Below are positions 5,000-8,111 of a stretch of 8,111 nt of DNA, one piece after another; position 1 is the first letter of the stretch; each line of letters starts with the position of its first letter. Made by a program: the position numbers and the translations under genes. This DNA is from Rhodoferax sp. (GTDB lineage Bacteria; Pseudomonadota; Gammaproteobacteria; Burkholderiales; Burkholderiaceae_C): NCBI GenBank assembly GCA_028711355.1, contig JAQTSL010000160.1, positions 1 through 8,111 of the forward strand. Reading direction: 5' to 3'. The notes beneath the pieces were generated by a model, which made no database searches, was not told the origin of the DNA, and was given only the letters and a program-made list of their open reading frames with translations.

Positions 5000-6490
5000 C
5001 TAAAGAACGGTCTTTTTCACCGCATGTTCCCAGCGTGCCATGTGCAATGCGGCTTGCTCGGTCGGCATGGCGGGTTCAAAGCGGCGCTCGGCCTGCCAGA
5101 GTGCTGCCAGCTCGGCGGTGCTTTGGAAGACGCCGGTGGCCAGACCGGCCAAATAGGCAGCGCCCAGGGCGGTGGTTTCAGTGACCAACGGGCGCACCAC
5201 CGGGATGCCCAGCAAGTCGGCCTGGAACTGCATCAGCAGGTTGTTGACGCAGGCGCCTCCGTCCACCCGCAGCTCTGACACCGCCACGCCGCCAGCCTGC
5301 CGCGCGTCGCGGCTCATGGCACATAACAATGCGGCACTTTGGTAGGCGATGCTCTCCAGCGCGGCGCGGGCAATGTGCGCTAGCGTGCTGCCCCGGCTCA
5401 GGCCCAGAATCGAGCCACGCGCGTCGGGTTGCCAGTAAGGCGCACCCAAACCGGTAAAGGCGGGCACCAGCATCACGCCGCCAGCGTCGGGTACCGATTC
5501 GGCCAGCGCTTGCACCTCCGCGCTGCTGCGGATGGCATGCAAACCGTCGCGCAGCCACTGCACGACGGCACCCCCCACGAACACACTGCCTTCCAGGGCA
5601 AATTCCGGTCGCTCCGTAGTTTGCGCCGCGCTGGTAGTAATCAGGCCGTTGCTTGAAGTCTGGAAGCTGTGGCCGGTGTGCATCAGCATGAAGCAGCCGG
5701 TACCATAGGTGTTTTTCACCATGCCAGGCTTGAAACAGGCCTGGCCAAACAGGGCGCTTTGCTGGTCACCAGCCACACCGCCGATCGGAATCGCTGCCCC
5801 CAACAAGTCGGCGCGGATCTCGCCAAACAAGCTGCTGGAGGCTTGTACGGTAGGCAGCAGATTGGCTGGAATATCTAACGCCTTCAGCAATGCGACGTCC
5901 CACTGGTTGGTGTGAACGTTGAACAGCATGGTGCGAGAAGCGTTGCTGACATCGGTGGCATGGACCGCACCGCCAGTCATGTTCCAGATCAGCCAGCTAT
6001 CGACGGTGCCAAACGCCAGTTCCCCGTTGGCTGCCTGTTGGCGCGCACCGGGAACATTGTCCAAGATCCATTTGAGTTTGGTACCAGAGAAATACGCATC
6101 CACCAACAGACCGGTTTTGGCCTGAATAACGGGGGCCAGGCCACGCGCGCGCAAAGCCACACAGGTGGGCTCGGCGCGCCGATCCTGCCAGACGATGGCG
6201 TTGTGAATGGGCAGGCCGGTTTCGCGATGCCAGACCACCGTGGTTTCGCGTTGGTTGGTGATGCCCAGGGCGCGCACCTGGTGTGCCGTGATGCCTGCTT
6301 TTTCCAGGGCTTCATGCGCGGTGGCCAGTTGGGTACGCCAGATTTCCAGTGGGTCGTGTTCGACCCAGCCGGGTTGGGGGTAGTGCTGCGTCAGCTCTTG
6401 CTGCGCCAACGCTACGACCTGTCCTTGGCCGTCGAAGACGATGCTGCGTGAACTGGAGGTGCCCTGGTCCAGGGCAAGTAAATAAGTCAT
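5000..6490 (-). CDS. glpK: Glycerol kinase
   Basis: This FGGY-family sugar kinase converts glycerol and ATP to glycerol 3-phosphate in the cytoplasm, trapping imported glycerol. It has 496 residues, the usual length. Visible motifs are DQGTSSSR (8-15) for phosphate binding; TNQRET (78-83) with Trp101, and DAYFSGTKLKWILDN (131-145) for glycerol; GDQQSALFGQ (241-250) with the catalytic Asp242; NTYGTGCFML (260-269); and the C-terminal ATP-site segment ELRVDGGACVNN (406-417). In E. coli the FBP-inhibition loop ends in Arg236, nine residues before the catalytic Asp. Here the equivalent is Ala233 within LLGAAIPIGG, so allosteric inhibition by fructose 1,6-bisphosphate may be absent (inference from remembered E. 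coli numbering). The start codon overlaps the glpR stop as ATGA, indicating translational coupling, and AGG-type spacing is not needed. Control is presumably through the upstream repressor and the operators at 7290-7351. Confidence 0.97.
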   Translation of the reverse strand: MTYLLALDQGTSSSRSIVFDGQGQVVALAQQELTQHYPQPGWVEHDPLEIWRTQLATAHEALEKAGITAHQVRALGITNQRETTVVWHRETGLPIHNAIVWQDRRAEPTCVALRARGLAPVIQAKTGLLVDAYFSGTKLKWILDNVPGARQQAANGELAFGTVDSWLIWNMTGGAVHATDVSNASRTMLFNVHTNQWDVALLKALDIPANLLPTVQASSSLFGEIRADLLGAAIPIGGVAGDQQSALFGQACFKPGMVKNTYGTGCFMLMHTGHSFQTSSNGLITTSAAQTTERPEFALEGSVFVGGAVVQWLRDGLHAIRSSAEVQALAESVPDAGGVMLVPAFTGLGAPYWQPDARGSILGLSRGSTLAHIARAALESIAYQSAALLCAMSRDARQAGGVAVSELRVDGGACVNNLLMQFQADLLGIPVVRPLVTETTALGAAYLAGLATGVFQSTAELAALWQAERRFEPAMPTEQAALHMARWEHAVKKTVL

Positions 6491-7251
6491 AGCGCTGCCT
6501 CAAAACGGACTTGAGCCTCGTTTAACAAGGCGGGAAACGGGTCGGGCGGGGGGGCGTCGGTAAACAGGCGGTCAATTTGGTGCAAGTTGGCCACCTCGAC
6601 CATGGCGGGACGATTGAATTTACTGCTGTCGGCGGCCAGCCAGACCTCGCGGGCGTGCGAGATGATGGTTTGCGATACCTTAACCTCGCGAAAGTCATAG
6701 TCGCGCAGGGAGCCATCGGCTTCGATGGCCGAGATACCGATGATGGCGATGTCCACCTTGAACTGGCCGATGAAATCCACCGCCGCCTCACCCACAATGC
6801 CCTGGTCGCGGCCACGCACTACACCGCCCACCACAATCACCTCGCACTTTGGGTTGGCGCTCAGGATGGTGGCTACATTGAGGTTGTTGGTAATGACCCG
6901 TAGCCCGGTGTGATGCAGCAGCGCACGGGCAATGGCTTCCGTGGTGGTGCCAATGTTCAGAATCAGCGAACAGTCTGGCGGCACTGCTGCCGCCACGGCT
7001 TTGGCTATGCGGTTTTTGCCCTCGGCGTGCAACGTCTCACGCTGTTGATGCGCAATGTTTTCTACGGTAGAGCTCGGCACCCGTACACCGCCATGAAAAC
7101 GCGTTAGCAGACCTTCGTCGGCCATGCGTTGCACGTCACGGCGGACGGTTTGTAGCGTGACCCCCAGCCGGTCGGCCAAATGCTCAACGGTGACGGAGCC
7201 TTGTTGTTGCACGGCAGCCAACAGATTGAGTTGTCGGGGGTTGGGTTTCAT
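6487..7251 (-). CDS. glpR: DeoR-family transcriptional repressor, probable glycerol-3-phosphate regulator
   Basis: A 254-residue DeoR/GlpR-family regulator. The N-terminal DeoR-type helix-turn-helix spans about 6-58: the recognition helix region is VTLQTVRRDVQRM (31-43), followed by the family-typical GLLTRFHGGV (47-56). The C-terminal phosphosugar-sensing domain (about 75-230) has NIGTTTEAIA (99-108), VITNNLNVA (119-127), GGVVRGRDQGIVG (142-154) and the ligand-site region LAADSSKF (205-212). The family is derepressed by a phosphorylated sugar. Its position immediately ahead of glpK, with a 4-bp stop/start overlap, makes glycerol 3-phosphate the likely effector and glp genes the likely targets. 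It is divergent from a glycerol-type ABC transporter gene across a 151-bp gap containing candidate operators, so autoregulation is expected. No good Shine-Dalgarno site is visible before the ATG. The family call is firm; the GlpR name rests on context. Confidence 0.92.
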   Translation of the reverse strand: MKPNPRQLNLLAAVQQQGSVTVEHLADRLGVTLQTVRRDVQRMADEGLLTRFHGGVRVPSSTVENIAHQQRETLHAEGKNRIAKAVAAAVPPDCSLILNIGTTTEAIARALLHHTGLRVITNNLNVATILSANPKCEVIVVGGVVRGRDQGIVGEAAVDFIGQFKVDIAIIGISAIEADGSLRDYDFREVKVSQTIISHAREVWLAADSSKFNRPAMVEVANLHQIDRLFTDAPPPDPFPALLNEAQVRFEAAL

Positions 7252-7289
7252 GACGGTATTTTGGCGTTGTTGATGCAGGCCTCAATGCT

Positions 7290-7309
7290 AAAACGAATCA
7301 AAACGAATC
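7290..7309. promoter_or_regulatory. Candidate GlpR operator, tandem 10-bp repeat pair 1
   Basis: AAAACGAATC occurs twice back to back (7290-7299 and 7300-7309), a perfect 10-bp tandem repeat. On the other strand each unit contains TTCGTTTT, which resembles the TTCG core of GlpR half-sites. It lies 39 bp upstream of the glpR start codon, in the divergent gap, which suits autoregulation of glpR-glpK. Binding by GlpR is inferred. Confidence 0.6.
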
Positions 7310-7331
7310 GATATAGGGTAAATACCGATAA

Positions 7332-7351
7332 AAAAAGAATTAAAACGAACA
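7332..7351. promoter_or_regulatory. Candidate GlpR operator, tandem 10-bp repeat pair 2
   Basis: AAAAAGAATT (7332-7341) and AAAACGAACA (7342-7351) are two adjacent units, each matching AAAACGAATC at 8 of 10 positions. They start exactly 42 bp after the corresponding units of pair 1. That is about four turns of B-DNA, so both pairs would face the same side of the helix. The pair lies 51 bp upstream of the ABC-ATPase start codon, suited to repressing the transporter. Cooperative or looped binding is an inference. Confidence 0.5.
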
Positions 7352-7390
7352 ATAATTGGCCGTACTAACTTTTCTGCATGGCATTTTTAT

Positions 7391-7395
7391 AAAGG
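7391..7395 (+). promoter_or_regulatory. Ribosome binding site of the GlpS-type gene
   Basis: AAAGG lies 7 bases before the ATG at 7403. It supports that start codon, whose protein begins with MHLTLEGITK, typical of this ATPase subgroup. Confidence 0.6.
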
Positions 7396-7402
7396 TTGCG
7401 TA

Positions 7403-8111
7403 ATGCACTTGACGCTTGAGGGCATAACTAAAAAAGTCAACGACCAGACCTGGCTGTATCCGATGAGTTTGCAGCCGTGTAGCGGTGCCGTAACGGTGCT
7501 GCTGGGGGCCACCCAGTCGGGCAAGACCAGCCTGATGCGCATCATGGCGGGCCTGGACGTTCCCAGTAGTGGCGACGTGCAGGCGAACGGGCAAAGTGTG
7601 GTCGGTGTGCCCGTGCGCAAGCGCAACGTGGCCATGGTTTATCAGCAGTTCATCAACTATCCGTCGTTCACCGTGCGCGACAACATTGCTTCGCCGTTGA
7701 AACTGAGCGGGGCCAAAAATGTTGATCAGCAAGTGCAAGCGCTGGCTGAAAAGCTGCACATTGACATGTTCCTGGATCGTTACCCGGCCGAGCTTTCGGG
7801 TGGGCAGCAGCAGCGGGTGGCGCTGGCGCGGGCGTTGGTCAAGGGGGCACCGTTGGTGTTGCTCGACGAGCCCTTGGTGAATCTGGATTACAAGCTGCGC
7901 GAAGAGTTGCGCGACGAACTCAGTGCGCTGTTTGCAGAAGGGCATTCAACGGTCATTTATGCCACGACCGAGCCCGGTGAGGCGCTGTTGCTGGGTGGTT
8001 ACACCGCTGTGCTTGACCGGGGGGAGTTGCTGCAATACGGACCCACGGCCGAAGTTTTTCATAAACCAAAATCACTGCGCGTGGCGCGGGCGTTCAGCGA
8101 CCCGCCGATGA
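7403..8111 (+). CDS. glpS: ABC-transporter ATPase, GlpS-type glycerol importer subunit, 3'-truncated by the window
   Basis: The reading frame is open from the ATG to the window end (236 codons; the family is about 350-360, so the C-terminal regulatory domain is missing). It is a carbohydrate-type (CUT1/MalK-like) ATPase that would power glycerol uptake at the inner membrane. Motifs: Walker A GATQSGKT (35-42), Q-loop VYQQF (79-83), signature LSGGQQQRVALARAL (131-145), Walker B LVLLDEP (151-157) with catalytic Glu156, and D-loop VNLD (159-162). The H-loop is unusual: IYATTEPGEA (185-194) aligns with IYVTHDQ-type sequence, so Thr189 replaces the usual His. LYPMSLQP, YQQFINYP and LLLGGYTAVLD resemble GlpS of the GlpSTPQV glycerol transporter as I remember it, so the partner ATPase GlpT and the permease genes should follow downstream. 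It is divergent from glpR-glpK, and candidate GlpR operators lie between them. ATPase identity is certain; glycerol as substrate rests on similarity and context. Confidence 0.9.
   Translation, partial: MHLTLEGITKKVNDQTWLYPMSLQPCSGAVTVLLGATQSGKTSLMRIMAGLDVPSSGDVQANGQSVVGVPVRKRNVAMVYQQFINYPSFTVRDNIASPLKLSGAKNVDQQVQALAEKLHIDMFLDRYPAELSGGQQQRVALARALVKGAPLVLLDEPLVNLDYKLREELRDELSALFAEGHSTVIYATTEPGEALLLGGYTAVLDRGELLQYGPTAEVFHKPKSLRVARAFSDPPM

Noticed and set aside
4094..6451. Several open frames on the plus strand opposite proC and glpK (up to 179 codons)
   Set aside because: All are antisense to well-supported conserved genes and have compositions typical of shadow frames.
7252..7402. Exact -35/-10 promoters for glpR and glpS
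   Set aside because: Several weak hexamers exist on both strands, but none has convincing matches and spacing, so I do not assign them.
7923..8111. A 62-codon plus-strand open frame near the window end
   Set aside because: It is out of frame within the GlpS-type ATPase gene, whose own frame is open from 7403 to the end.

Overview
The window (GC-rich, about 60% by eye) looks like a chromosomal segment of a betaproteobacterium, most likely a member of the Comamonadaceae such as Rhodoferax or a relative. The reasons are the recG - oxyR - ubiA neighbourhood, the protein sequences, and the glpR-glpK pair divergent from a GlpS-type glycerol ABC transporter. The genus is an inference from memory, not a database result.

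Layout: (1) 1-1233, the C-terminal 410 codons of the DNA helicase gene recG, cut by the window start. (2) 1245-1667 on the minus strand, a two-CBS-domain protein convergent with recG. Its promoter region carries a near-consensus FNR/Anr-type box. (3) 1813-2766, a peroxide-sensing LysR regulator, OxyR, with both redox cysteines at positions 199 and 208. (4) 2855-3745, ubiA, the 4-hydroxybenzoate polyprenyltransferase of ubiquinone synthesis. (5) 3746-4066, a gene-free stretch between convergent ubiA and proC. It holds two repeats: a 72-bp paired-hairpin palindrome and a 173-bp MITE-like element with 18-bp inverted ends and a perfect 5-bp target duplication. (6) 4067-4882 minus, proC (proline synthesis). 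(7) 5000-6490 minus, glpK (glycerol kinase), overlapped by 4 bp by (8) 6487-7251 minus, a DeoR-family repressor, probably GlpR. (9) 7252-7402, a divergent control region with two tandem pairs of a 10-bp AAAACGAA-type repeat, exactly 42 bp apart. (10) 7403 to the window end, the first 236 codons of an ABC-transporter ATPase of the GlpS type.

The right-hand part forms a glycerol uptake and phosphorylation locus: an ABC importer made in one direction, and repressor plus kinase in the other, sharing an operator-rich gap. The left-hand part is a housekeeping and stress cluster (DNA repair, oxidative stress, quinone synthesis, a probable low-oxygen-induced CBS protein).

I see no wholly new multi-gene system. 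The most interesting signals are small: the MITE-like element, the repeat family with one copy embedded in frame in ubiA, the class II-like FNR promoter, the helically phased operator array, and a GlpS ATPase lacking the usual H-loop histidine.
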